DNA of 64,000 nt from assembly GCA_029783825.1 (NCBI GenBank), contig JAREIK010017820.1:1809001-1873000 (forward strand). The letters run 5' to 3'. Below the pieces are notes generated by a model. The model was not told the DNA's origin and did not search any database. It was given only the letters and a program-made list of their open reading frames with translations. The stretch comes from Sapria himalayana (Eukaryota; Streptophyta; Magnoliopsida; Malpighiales; Rafflesiaceae). The position numbers were made by a program, and so were the translations under genes. This document shows, in pieces, positions 46,640 through 58,433 of the stretch (position 1 is the stretch's first letter; each line of letters opens with the position of its first letter).

Positions 46640-49408
46640 TATTGTCTATAATTAGTCGCATGGACAACAAGACCTCTAGCCAGCCTCACTGCCTCACGAC
46701 CTAGCCAAATCTGCCATGAGGTTGTAGCCCCTCCCCTAGACTAGGCTAGGGGCCTAGTGGTATGGCCCCCAGACACATCTTAATTCTTAATCTAATTTAT
46801 ATATTTATATATATATATATATATATGCAATTTTCAAACAATCAAATTATTTTTAAAATTTAAAATTGCAAACAAAATATGTATTAATATTAAAGTAAAC
46901 AAATACAACAAAAAATTACACTCGAATCTAAATTAAAAATATAAATCAACATTGATAAAAATATATATTTAAAAAAAAAAGATAAATGAAATATACATCA
47001 ATGTTATGCTAGTAGTAGTAACTTAAACATAATATCACTTTGTATAATTCAGATCATAACAGCTTCAAATTTCTATATCATCATTTTCATGTATTCATGT
47101 ATGTCATCATCCACTTGCCATTTTTTGACTTTATCTTGAAGACATATCCATACATCCTCCCAATCTTTTAAACATTAAAAATTTTCAGTATTATACGAAT
47201 TTTGTGTGCTCTTTCTATCTGAAATCATATTTATATCCACAAAAAAATAAACTTTGATACTACTTTGAACATTGGGGAAGACAATAAATCACATATCATT
47301 TTAAATAGCAATAAAAATATAGATTCATATGATTTTTATTAGCTTAATATGTTATAATTTTTCATATCATTATAAAATAAAATAGAGCAGTAATATATAC
47401 AGAATTATTTAGATAGCTTACTCCTATATGACAAACCTCCTCATCATTAGTCATATCTAACTAAATGAAAAATTCATAATCTCTGACTATTATATCGATC
47501 TTTGTACTCGAAATAGATTCACCAAAGTTATCAAACTTATTTTCATAATATTTAATTAGATTATCTAATTATTTATGAATCTACTCTCTCATTATTATGA
47601 TCAATTCATGCAAATAGATATATATTTAATAATATTTTTCACTGATTCGACCTGAATTCTAGCATATATATAAATAACTAAGTAATAAAGAAATAGAATT
47701 GAGAATTAGTATTTTAAATATGTTCTTTTAATTTAAATATTTATGTCGCTAAAATATGAGTGTTCGTTATATCAATTAAAGATACCACTTATATTATATA
47801 TGCACTTAAATACAATATAGATCATTAGAATATATCAAGAAACACATATTCACCGTATCATATAAGATTTTGATAAATTTTAAAAATAAAAATCATATAT
47901 CATAGTATGATCCATTAATTACTATTTTATCAATTTTATTATTAACATTGATAAATATCACATATTAATAGCAAACACATAACTCACACCTTTAGATATA
48001 TATAATTTCAATGGTGTATAACATCATAATCAAGTTCATTAATTATTATTTTTTTTTAGGCATACTAACTTATATATAATATAAAAATTTTGTAATTTAT
48101 TAGGTGTCCTAACATATTTTATTGTATTACATATGTTTTCTAATGAGAGAAAGATAATATTTAAACTAACTTGCAGTATTAAATTTATTATGTGGGACAC
48201 ACATTCAACATAAAAAATCTTAGTTTAGTGACTATTTCTAATAATTCTCACTAAAGTATTTTTTTTATCACATTATTTAAAATATTATCAAATATTTAAC
48301 TAAATGGAAAATCTCACAAAATCCTAACTGAAAGTATTGGGCCTCAACGGAGACTCAACAGGCACTCATATATGCTAAATATTTTTGAATCATTTAGAAT
48401 TTTTATTGTTTTTTTAAAGTGAATTCATATTAATGATATTCAATTATTTTTTGATTTTTTGGGTGTCGAGGCCGAGACCAACCTATTACTGAGATATTTC
48501 GATTAGGTTATCATTATCTAAATCATTCTCTCTCATTTTCATTATATTCACTAATATTTTTTTTATTTTTAAAATTTTAGAGAATTTTTGAGGAGAAACA
48601 TTTATTTTTTAAAATCTAAAATTTTATAGCAAAAAAATAACTGACAAAAAAATCATGTGTACCTTAAAAAGGTTTAGATCCAACTCACATGAATTCGAAG
48701 TTGAGAAACCACAAATCCACAACTACAAAGACTTTATCATCAATATTAATTTAAAAGATTATATTTTATATAATATTATAATAAATATAATATATATATA
48801 TATATATATATATTAGTACTTCTCATAGACTCCAATTTAAAAAATTTTAAGTCTATTTAGAAATTGATAGAAAATAAATTATAATTTAAGTATGAATAAC
48901 TATGAAAGTTAAATTCTTATGCATAAAAAATTTTTTAAATTAAAATAATAATTTTTTTATTTTTTTATTTTTTTATTTTTTTATTTGGGGAGAAATCCAA
49001 TAACTGTTGGATTTCTGCCCACAACCATTGGACCAAAATCCAATAGATGTATTTATCTATTTTTTTTAAATCGCTATAATATTCTTAGAACCCCAATCGA
49101 ACAGAGACATGCATCAATGTCGCTGTCTGCTGCCAGAGGACGGCCGTTGCCAAGGCGACAATTATTTTTTTAAATGAGGCACATGAAACTCACATGCCTA
49201 TTTTATTAAACTCAACACAGAAAGACATGTGTAATCCATGCATCATGTCTGTCATTAGATCATACTGCATTTTCCTTGTCATATCATGCATCAGCACGCG
49301 AGCCATTTTTCCCGGCCTAGTATAGTTCTTGCCTATGCCATGGCATGAATTACATGGCTTTATTAAGCAACATTCCAGACCTGGCTCAAGTTGCTCGTCC
49401 TATTGAAC
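46640..49408 (-). mobile_element. Second decayed hAT-B-like element
   Basis: Minus-strand transposase traces between about 46990 and 48320 align by eye with 22770-23830 of hAT-B (for example the region matching 23365-23480 at about 47860-47970). Right-end DNA at 48985-49060 matches the GGGGCAGAATT...TCTGCCCC hairpin region of hAT-B near 24960, and a decayed TATTGAACATATCTA ends at about 49408. GC-rich sequence at about 46665-46765 may be the left end. No open frame of note. Boundaries are approximate. Confidence 0.55.
48952..48986. repeat. (TTTTTAT)n microsatellite
   Basis: About four and a half units of T6-7 A interrupted evenly, next to the right end of the second hAT-B-like element. Confidence 0.85.
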
Positions 49409-50227
49409 ATATCTACATAAGAGTATCAAACGCATTATACTTTTATGACAAGATAATACCCCTCATAAAATAAAACATCTTTATACCAAAAAAATTATTT
49501 GAATCTCTCAAGATTCTTCATTTGAAACTATGACTGAAAGTACTCCTTGAATTTAATAATTTCAAACTGATCAAAATTAGAATATCATCCACGTAATAGT
49601 ATCAAACATGTATCTCTTTATGATAAAATAATACTCTTCATAGTATAAGGTATCTCTATACCAATAAAATATAAAATTGTGACTCAAGAAACTCATTGAA
49701 TTGACTAATTTTTAACTCGCTATCTCTCATAATTAAAATATTATTCATATACATAATTATTTAAATCATTATGCCACAAATCCTCTCTAAAAAAATACAA
49801 AAAAGTTTATAATGCAACTGTGTAACCTAAATAAAAGTAATACCTATGAAAAACTCACAAATCAAACTTTTAGTAACTATTTTAGGATGTATAATATATT
49901 CCATAATCTATAAATTTCAATTGATTATACTGTTTGAAACACAGATGATTGATTCATATACATTTTATTCCCAGAATATATTTTTCTTATCAAGCTGATG
50001 TGACTTTCATCTATAAGATACAGTCAGTAAAATATAAAATCATACTAAAGTTATCTTCGTTATTAAAGAGAAAGTGTGCTGATAATTCACACCAAACATC
50101 CGAGTGAATCCTCTTCGCAAAAAATCTCACATAGATGTTTAAAGCGATCTATCTTTCCATCTAGTTATATCTTTACACTAAACATTCATTTACAATCAAC
50201 AACAAACACTCCACAAGGTTGAGATAT
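49409..50227 (-). mobile_element. Copia reverse-transcriptase remnant, minus strand
   Basis: Minus-strand reading near 49600 gives a YVDDILI active-site-like segment followed by a decayed LKLLNS stretch, and near 50080 a HSDVWCELSAHF-like decayed stretch. Part is duplicated locally: AGAGTATCAAACGCATTATA near 49420 and TAGTATCAAACATGTATC near 49600. No open frame remains. Confidence 0.5.
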
Positions 50228-50866
50228 TAATGGTGTCAAATAAGTCATGTCTGCATGGTTCCAAAAAATGATAGCCCTGCACGGCCAAATGGGTCATCCC
50301 AAATTATGTTGGGCATGGTTTGATTATGCTAAAGCCACCATACTCGTGCATCAAATATGACTCGAATCAAAGCTAACATGAATTCATTCTAGGCTAGTAT
50401 GGGTCAAGTACCGGCTAACATGGATCAAGTCTATGCTATCTTGATTCGGTCCAAGCTAGTCTAATTTGTTCTAAGCTAGCCTGATTCATTCCAGGCTAGT
50501 CTAGTTCATTATAAGCTAGCTTAGGTGAGGTACAGGCTAAGCATGTCACATCTAGGCTAGCCTAATTCATTACAGAATAGTTTGGTTCATTCCAGGCTAG
50601 CCTGGGCCAAATACAAACTAGCATGTGTTGATTAGCTAGGCCAAAACCAGACCACATGAGTCAGTGTGTCATGTCATGCCTGACTGATTCCAAAGACCGT
50701 GGCCCAACATAGGCCAAGCCACAAGCTGGCTTAACACTAATCGAGGCACGGTTCCAGCCTTGTCAGGCAATGCCACATGCTAGTTTTTGTGGACCATGCT
50801 ACGGGCAAGTTTTCATGGACCGTCACAAGTCGTGCTAATGGCCACCGGCCTATTTGGATACCTTTA
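50228..50866. mobile_element. hAT-B non-coding derivative with internal CTAGGCTAG-type repeats
   Basis: Starts TAATGGTGTCAAATAAG and ends TTTGGATACCTTTA. About 640 bp. From about 50380 to 50620 it consists of imperfect units near 21 bp containing GGCTAGC(C/T)T and TTCATTCC. The flanking octamers do not match. Confidence 0.72.
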
Positions 50867-51059
50867 TATAATAATAGTTCTCAAATCTCATTAAAATGGA
50901 ATATATGTATCTCTTTCTTCATGATTTGAAAGTAAACTACGTGGGATAATACCTCAAAAAAAAACATGAGTATAATAATATTATAAAGAGAAATAATAAA
51001 TAAAATAAATAAATAATAAACTTACAATATGACAAAATAAGTGAAATCATGTAGTGAGT
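50867..51059. other. AT-rich intron spacer
   Basis: No feature recognised between the hAT-B derivative and the TG-rich array. Confidence 0.4.
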
Positions 51060-51500
51060 ACAACTTATTTGTCCGTTCTAGCGAATTGACTGCGTGTGTA
51101 TGTCTACGTGTGTGTCTATCTACGTGTGTGCTTGTCTATGTGTGTGTCGGTCTATGTTTGTGTCTATCTGCATGTGTGTATGACTGCGTGTGTGTCTATT
51201 TGCCTATGTGCCTATCTACATGTATGTATGTATGTATGTATGCATGTGTGTTGGTCTACTACTCTGCATGTGTGTGTGTGTGTGTTTGCGTGTATGTCTA
51301 TCTGTGTCTGTCTGCATGTGTGTCTATCCATGTCTGTTTACATGTGTCTGTATGTCTGCGAGTATGTCTATTTGTGTGTGTCTATTTGAGTGTGTCTATA
51401 TGTGTGTGTGTTTGTCTGAATGTGTATGCATGTGTGTCTATTTGTGTGTGTGTCTGTCACTCTGTCTACAACTCTACGTGTGTCTATCTACATGTGTATC
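51060..51500. repeat. Degenerate TGTGTGTC/TATC satellite-like array
   Basis: About 440 bases of TG-rich DNA built from variable short units (TGTGTG, TCTA, TGCATG, TGTATGTATG). It is open in all three plus-strand frames, giving Cys/Val/Leu-rich frames of 97-179 codons that are artefacts of the repeat. Confidence 0.9.
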
Positions 51501-51599
51501 TAATAGCATGTCCAAGCAAGAATTTTCAAGATGTCTCAATAAGATGTTCATTATTCAATTCAACCATCATATTCTATTGATGTGTGCTAGCACATGATA

Positions 51600-52560
51600 T
51601 CTAATGTCATCATATTCTATTGATGTGTGCACGAAAAAAAAAAATTCGTGCATATTTCGAGAAGACATCAATAAAAGTGAAAAGATATTTAAATATTACT
51701 CTTATATCATTTATATTACGTCCTCATACTTCACAAGAACAGAGTTATGAACCCACATCCATAACAATGAATCAAATTGAATGCATCACTACTCAAATCA
51801 AATTGGCGTGTAAAATAAGAAGCTCAGATAATTTTTCCTAGCTAACATATTTCATAATCTAGGGTTGAAATATCATTAATACTAAGATAGAATATTCTCA
51901 ACTTGACAAATGATAAATAACTAAGTTGGGGATGTAAAAGTAACAAATTTAAAATACTCAAATATCTAAAAATAGATCTCACTGTTAAAAAAACATAAAA
52001 CAGTCTATTCAATCTCAAATTAAATATTCTTCAAAGTTAAGTTTCCTGAAAATACAATCACAAATAATAAACTAACATGACAATTATAAATAACTAAAAT
52101 ATTAAAAAATAACAAATAATCAAACTAGATACTAAAATATCAAATATTTTCTAATATTTATCATTGGTGATAATAATATTTTTAGAACAAGAAAAGAATA
52201 TGAATAATAAAGTACAATTACCAATGATCTGATATTTGCTCGTGTCAATAATCTGAGAATGAAATAAGAGTACGGGTGAAATAAGCAGTGATAAAAGAAA
52301 AAATAGAAGAATATGATACTGCCTTGGATATAAGTTTTGTATACCCTTCTCTAACAAGTATCACATATGATACATTATGTGGGAACAAATGCATGGCTCT
52401 AGTAGTCAGCATGTCTCTCTCACTACTATGTAATGCTCTCAATTTCTTCTCTAAATATAATATATAACAAATATGACTAGTATGATATTTTCTTATGTAA
52501 TGAGTACATAGAATAGGAACTCTCCTTCAGCTACCCAATTTTTTCAATTCTATTTTTTCC
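51600..52560 (-). mobile_element. Copia gag-protease remnant, minus strand, copy 1
   Basis: The minus-strand segment HSQIIDTSKYQIIGN near 52230 corresponds to the copia protease start (WIIDTGA..H..GN). The stretch aligns in direct orientation with 53090-54020, both ending with the AATGC(T/A)CTCAA(T/C)TT motif near 52435 and 53865. Many stops. Confidence 0.5.
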
Positions 52561-53089
52561 CAAATATGCCAAAACCCTATTTAGGATTTCTGTTCAAAAC
52601 CATCATCATATATTGTATCTGTCACCGTGTCCATGCACAAATTAAGGTTTGCTGAAAAAATCCACCACCATCCCAAGCCTTTTGTCGGCAATCACACATG
52701 CCACTCACTATGCAAGAGCCTCTATACACATTTTGCATGCACAACTTACTGTGCATGTGCCTGCACTATGTGTGTGCTGCATTTGCCACACCACCTCCAT
52801 TTTTTGTTACAAATTATTGTTCGCTCCTTCTATGATTTGTAAATGCATACCCACATACATACTTATTGCTCTGATATTAGGTTTAAAGTTGAAATGAATA
52901 AATAAATTAAAACTTAATATCAAAATGTAATACAACCGATGTTCTTATATGATAGAAAAAAAATAATTGAGGTAGCTCAAAGATTAGGCCTCCGATCAAA
53001 AAACATCAAAAAAACAAACATTAAATAAATAAATAATATAATAAATATATTCATGTAAATTATAAATATTCATCAATATATAAAGACAA
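52561..53089. other. Intron sequence, nothing recognised
   Basis: More balanced composition around 52600-52860 with open frames of 71-82 codons that lack recognisable motifs; the rest is AT-rich. Confidence 0.4.
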
Positions 53090-54020
53090 CTTTGATCACA
53101 TCTCTACTATGTTCTCATACATAATACATCTGAGTGCATCAAATCCAATTAAATATTACTCACAACAAACTATGATATAAACTCTATGGTAGAAATATTT
53201 TTCTAACTGATTTGTCAAAAATTCTATAGTAGAAATATACTTAATAATAGAATAACATATTTTAAATTTGGTCAATGATAAATAACCAAATTAGAAATTA
53301 ACAAATAAAAATTTCAAAACACTCAAATATATAGAATAAAAATATGTCATATAAGAAAAAACATAATCTACTTTATTCAATCCAAAATGAAAATTTTATC
53401 AAAATCTTTCATCTCGCAAATAAATATCAGTAAAAATAAAAAAAAATTAGAATTGAATTATCTAAAAAAATAACTTTCTAAAAATAATAAAATTATGAAA
53501 ATAAATAAATATGACATGATGAAGAAACAAAGATCCAATATGAATATTATCATATTCAATAACTTTAAAAAATTTGTCATTAACTATAACACAATTTTCA
53601 AAACATTAAAATGATAGTTAATGAGAAATAGTTACCAATAATGTGAGTATTAACTTTTATATCAATAATCCATAAGTCCAAGGTATAAATATAAATGATA
53701 AAACCAAAAATACATGAAGAAAAAAAAAGTATTTGTTTCTTCCTTAAAAATGAGTTTTATATAATAATCTAATAAGTATAAGTATTATAGTAAATGAACT
53801 AAGTAAAGACCGATGGAGAGCTCTGACAGTCAATTTTAGTTTCTTAATGCTATGTAATGCACTCAACTTTTTCTTTGGATATAATATCTAACAGTTATCA
53901 TATGACACATCATCCTGCAATATGTACACTAAACTAAAAGTCTAATGCATGTAATCATTAATATCACAACTCTCAAATTAGCTTCGTTGAATAACAAATT
54001 TATTTTTCAAATCAAAATTA
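53090..54020 (-). mobile_element. Copia gag-protease remnant, minus strand, copy 2
   Basis: The minus-strand segment WIIDIKVNTHIIGN near 53640 again matches the copia protease start. It is collinear with 51600-52560, suggesting two related elements or a segmental duplication 1.4 kb apart. Confidence 0.5.
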
Positions 54021-54599
54021 AGATTTACTTAGCTTATTTCTCAAATGCATTGTGGATGCAATATAACAATTCAATTAGAAAAATCCAATGTGTATCATAA
54101 TTGATAATATTGCCTTAAAAAAATAAACAAATATATTTTTTGAATAAAAACAATTATATAAATAACATATTAATATATTTTATTTTTCACAGTTAATTTA
54201 TAACCTTCTCTCATCTCATGTCCTCTCCTAGTTTTGATACAAATATAGTATATTATTTGTATCAACTTTTTTTCATTTAAATTTCTAAATTTAATTTGGT
54301 GGAGTACCAATATTAATTTGGTGATAAGCTACAACTTCTATACACTTAAGATTTACATTGAACAAAAAATATCGATACAAAGTGAAACCTCCAAAGCATC
54401 TACTGTACACATAATATTATAAACATATTGCATTGAATTTTTTTAATTTTATTTAATAATTTATATATCAAATAAATAAATTAACAAAAATAAGTTAAAT
54501 TAAGAAATATTACTCTACTCTTACTTTCAGTGTAATCTCATCCATTAATAAAATAATAAATAATAAAATTTATGAAAATAAATTTCAGACCTAGATATA
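54021..54599. other. AT-rich intron sequence, nothing recognised
   Basis: No coding or repeat boundary found. Confidence 0.5.
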
Positions 54600-55077
54600 G
54601 ATAATAATAATCAATGAAGCATAGATACGACATTCTAAAGTCGTGTCCCCATGTCGGACACGTTGATATGATATGAAAATGCCACATGAAGTATCATTGA
54701 CCAATCCATGTCTGATACACCATATTAACTAACACCGAGTGGCCGACAACGCTGAGTAGCAAACATCATTTGAGTCTGAAAAGGTAATGGCAGGGGAAGT
54801 AGCAGATTATCTTTGCTTCGGGATTCAAAGCAGTAACATGGGGGGGGGGATTTAAATCCATTATTTTAATTTTTAATTATGATTGTTTAATAAATATGCA
54901 AAATATAATAAACAAATTATTTAAATCCATTATTTTTTAAGAATAATACTTGTATTTATTTTATTTTATCATGTCGTATCCGTATCCTAGTTTTTTGAAA
55001 TTTACCGGATCCTCATATCCTGCCATGTCGTATCCCCGCGTCCGTATCCGTGACCATGCTTCTTAGATGATAATAAC
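54600..55077. mobile_element. TIR element with 9-bp flanking repeats (54609-55068), no coding capacity
   Basis: A 460-bp element. The left end AATCAATGAAGCATAGATAC and the right end GACCATGCTTCTTAGAT are inverted repeats. It is flanked by GATAATAAT and GATAATAAC. Both ends are rich in GTCCGTATCCG/GTCGGACACG motifs. A 9-bp duplication would fit a MULE-type MITE; an 8-bp reading would fit hAT. A (G)9 run occurs near 54841. Confidence 0.68.
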
Positions 55078-55264
55078 CCGAGTAAAAACTCCGAGATCAA
55101 AACTAAATTTTCTCTCAGTCTCCACCAATGTGCATAAAAAACTTATAAATATATGAACTTCAATAGTATGAATACACTTTAACATAATTAAAAATAAAAA
55201 TATTTAAAATATCAAACAAGAATCAAGAATGTGCACATATTACTTTTATATATATATATATATA

Positions 55265-56250
55265 AGTATTGATGGTACTGGCAATCTTAAAAGATATGTT
55301 GATTAAAATATTAAAAAATATGATACATTGGATTATAGAAAAACTCAACTTAGTGGTTAAGCCTTTTAAGTTGGATCAACTTCAAATTTATTGACTATTT
55401 TCATTACCACAATGAGTATGAGAGGAAAAATATAATAAAATTAATTACTAGCATGCATCTTTCAATTAGATTTTTGAAGAATCTTAGAATAATTAATATT
55501 ATATAAACCTACTTCAGCTTGATTATCATAAAATTTCTATCTATCAGTATGAATGATATAATAAAATATTATAAATTAAAAAAATAATTAGTAATTAACA
55601 AATTTTAAAAATATAATGAATTAATCTTCATAATGTCTGATATCTAGACTAGTCATGATGATACTTCATTTGTGTGTCGTACTATCCACTATGATGATAT
55701 TAAATAAATACTAAATAAAAAAATTTTAGAATTTCCTAAGATATTTCATTTTCATGATGACTCAGTCATATATGAGTACCTGACAAGAATATTTAAAATT
55801 ATGATATACAACATAAAATTGTTAGTATTATAATTGATAATACTTCAAATAATAATATCATATTAACATATTCGTAAAAATTATTAGAGATGAATCATTA
55901 GCTAATATTTTTCACATTAAATATATATATCACATAATTAACCTAATAGTATAAACAAGAATAAAAATAATTTTTCTCATATTAAAAAATATAAGAAATT
56001 CACTAGTAAACAATAAGAATTTTACAATTTATATTTGACAAACATATAGTGTAAAATTTTTATTATATCCAACTAATATTATAAAAAATATAAAAAATTC
56101 TAAATGAATATCAGATATTATTTTAATTATATCCAACTAATATTAAAATTAGCTATTAACACGTGATATGTGACTATATCAAAAAACACGTGAATGAGTT
56201 TTTTGGACATATGATTTATTTTTAACAATTATTTATTTGATGCATAAAAA
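55265..56250 (+). pseudogene. hAT-B-like transposase remnant on the plus strand
   Basis: A BED-finger end DGTGNLKRYVD near 55270, then LSIRFLKNLRIINI near 55465, TSHDDTSFVCRTIHY with ILNKKILEFPKIFHFHDD (about 55650-55760), and RDESLANIFHIKYIYHIINL near 55890. The order matches the hAT-B transposase (FDIWINHDDES, KKILGFFDIFHPHD, RCICHMINLIV). Multiple stops and shifts. No terminal repeats identified. Confidence 0.7.
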
Positions 56251-56367
56251 CATAACAAAGCTCATCACTACAGAACAATAAAATATTTTGGTCCATAAGT
56301 TTAGAACAAATTTTATAACCTACCAATAAGTAAACCCATCATGAAAATTGTACAGTAAGACACTCAC

Positions 56368-56525
56368 ACACATTCAGCTGGCCAACACCCTTCCCCAAGC
56401 GATGACAAAAGCCTAACAAGTTCTTCAGTCCTGTATGGAAATTCACCCTCCAGGTTGCAAAGAAGACAACGGATGGGTCCATCAATAAAACTCTGTCTAT
56501 CCCAAAATTGAATACAAAGTGACTC
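56368..56525 (-). CDS. NUP188: NUP188 exon before a 12.4-kb intron
   Basis: 158 bases. It begins ESLCIQFWDRQSFIDGPIRC and ends GCWPAEC plus two bases (GT) of a split valine. The acceptor is CATTTGTAG|GAGTCA and the donor TGTGT|GTGAGT, a full consensus match. Splicing must cross 12,441 bases to reach the next exon, which supplies the G that completes GTG and continues YKFLDKFVG. Confidence 0.93.
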
Positions 56526-57041
56526 CTACAAATGAAAAAAAAAAAAAAGCTCGGACACCACTAATGCAATGGCCAAAAAGTTTCAACATTTATACATCAA
56601 AAATCATAATTGTTAGGCATGACATATTTGTTCAAATATTCCTGCAATTCCAAAGGAATGCAATGGTTGAAAGTTGAAAACCAAAAGATTCACGCATCAT
56701 AAAAGACCTATCACACTTCACTCCAACACAACTAACAGAGATGGCAAATGATGTTCAAGCCAGACAGAACACATAATATAACTGAGATAATCGCGGCCAC
56801 CACCACATGTAATGGGAATATTTATAAATGTTTCATAAAGATAAAAGGTAGTACTATCCCAATAATCCATTTTGGGGAGAGTAAAAGGCAGAAACTTGTC
56901 TTATAAAACAACCATTTTGTCAGACCAATATACTAAATAATAGGTGTTAGAGAAAAAACAGGCATTTACTCCCGGTGGGAAAAAAGTAACAGGAATAATA
57001 ATAGCGGTTAGAGAGAGAGAAAAAATGCAGAAAATATAAAC

Positions 57042-57101
57042 CTGCCCCCTATAAATCTTGCAGAGAATATCAAGCATCTGATTAAGCAGACGATCTTCCC
57101 A
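57042..57101 (-). CDS. NUP188: NUP188 microexon-like exon
   Basis: 60 bases, 20 codons, phase 0 at both ends: WEDRLLNQMLDILCKIYRGQ. The acceptor is CTTTTTAG|TGGGAA and the donor GGGCAG|GTTTAT. It is short but keeps the frame and fills the expected LDIL.K.Y.G segment between the flanking exons. Confidence 0.88.
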
Positions 57102-57183
57102 CTAAAAAGAAAAAATAATGAAAAAAATAAGTTCATGAAAATTGAAGCTGCATGAATTAATTAGCAAAAAGCATTTTCCATAC

Positions 57184-57261
57184 TTGAAGATTTATCTCGT
57201 ATGATGCAATAAAAGCAGAGATGGAAGTTCTCAATACAGTTAAATAACCAGCTGCAGGTCC
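57184..57261 (-). CDS. NUP188: NUP188 exon
   Basis: 78 bases, 26 codons, phase 0 at both ends. It reads GPAAGYLTVLRTSISAFIAS then YEINLQ, one of the best conserved stretches of plant NUP188. The acceptor is CTGTAG|GGACCT and the donor CTTCAA|GTATGG. Confidence 0.92.
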
Positions 57262-57373
57262 CTACAGATAGAAAAAAACAAGTTCCCCAAGTCACTTGAC
57301 TATAAGAACACAGCAAAAAAACTTCCTTTTCTGAATCTAATGAGTGTCTGTACTGGATACGCAAGGCTCTTGC

Positions 57374-57480
57374 CTAACACAAGACCTTGGAAAGACTTAT
57401 ATCTTGATAAGTCTTACCCTAGATAAATCAGAGAGGTATTTGTCATTGCACCAAGGCACGAATTTTTTAATTTCGATTAA
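57374..57480 (-). repeat. SINE-like repeat, family S2, partial copy 3
   Basis: Matches the 3' portion of copies 1 and 2 (CTAACACAAGACCTTGGAAA against CTAGCACAAGATCTAAGAAA; AAATCAGAGAG). It lies in the 977-base GC-AG intron of NUP188. Confidence 0.5.
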
Positions 57481-57763
57481 AATATCTCACATCAAAAAAT
57501 TCTAAGTAATTATAATATTTATATGTGATCGGAGTTCATTCTCCCTTTGAGCTAGCTTTTTGGGATGAATTCGACTCAAGCCCAATGTGTACCAATTCTA
57601 ATCAAATCAAAATATCACACGTCATTGTTGATGAACTACCAGCAAATTAACATTGGATATTTTAGCTATATGAATTATAAAATATACAAGACATCAATTT
57701 TAGCTATACGCATCAACCCAATCCATACGCAAGAACATCAATAACCCAATAAAATAGTAATCA

Positions 57764-57880
57764 GATTGGCAAAGCGGCAAGAACGTCCAACCATGGGCAC
57801 AATAGTTTGATCCTTAGGAGCACCAGATAAACTTTTCTCTTGGTATCTTTGTCAATCATTCTACTCACATTGTTAGGACC
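57764..57880 (+). repeat. SINE-like sequence with Pol III A and B boxes
   Basis: TGGCAAAGCGG at 57767-57777 fits the Pol III A box, and AGTTTGATCC at 57804-57813 fits a B box with one change. The short spacing is that of a tRNA-related promoter. It does not fold as a full tRNA gene, so it is more likely a SINE head. Length is a guess. Confidence 0.45.
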
Positions 57881-57889
57881 AAGAATTAA

Positions 57890-58050
57890 AATATCGATTT
57901 TTACGAATATATCGGTACTTGGATTTTACGGATACATAGGATATATCAAAGATATATCTGTGTGTATTTGTATATGAGTACTAATCAAGGATAGATATAT
58001 CAGTCTTAATGAATATATCGATACTTAGAATTTATGGATATATCAAAAAT
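57890..58050. repeat. Imperfect duplicated ATATATCG segment
   Basis: GAATATATCGGTACTTGGAT is repeated about 98 bp later as GAATATATCGATACTTAGAA, with ATATATC motifs between. Unclassified. Confidence 0.6.
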
Positions 58051-58086
58051 TTTTATCATTGGTTTGGACGTGGGTCTTACTTACTC

Positions 58087-58122
58087 CAACCCCAAGGCCC
58101 CAAGGCCCCAAGGCCCCAAGAC
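58087..58122. repeat. (CCCCAAGG)n minisatellite
   Basis: Four near-perfect CCCCAAGG units in tandem inside the 977-base intron. Confidence 0.9.
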
Positions 58123-58238
58123 CCATATATAGGGAGATGAAGAATAATATGGGATGAGCTGGGGAGAGGGGGGGGACAAAAAAAACTACAATGAAATAAA
58201 CGAACATAAATAGCAAAATCTAACAGAAAGAAACTTGC

Positions 58239-58337
58239 CTCGGAAGCCTTCAAAACATCACTTTCAAGAATTTCAATAAAATAGCATAGCGAAGCACCAT
58301 TGATAGCTTGAGAAGCATAACTGGCATGATTAATTTC
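58239..58337 (-). CDS. NUP188: NUP188 exon ending at a GC splice donor
   Basis: 99 bases, 33 codons, phase 0 at both ends: EINHASYASQAINGASLCYF to VLKASE. The acceptor is TTTCTAG|GAAATT. The donor is CCGAG|GCAAGT, so the following 977-base intron is of the GC-AG class. The rest of the donor matches the consensus, as GC donors usually do. Confidence 0.88.
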
Positions 58338-58433
58338 CTAGAAAGTGACAGACTAAATGAGATTCGTATAAAGGGAGGGAAACAAATTAGGGATAAGAAA
58401 TCATAAGAAAGCATCGTCAGAGAGAAGATCAAC

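Noticed and set aside
51041..51597. 179-, 135- and 97-codon plus-strand open frames
   Set aside because: Products of a TG-rich degenerate array open in all three frames; Cys/Val-rich and without a plausible fold.
57764..57830. A tRNA gene
   Set aside because: A and B boxes are present but the acceptor, anticodon and T arms do not form a cloverleaf, so a SINE head is more likely.
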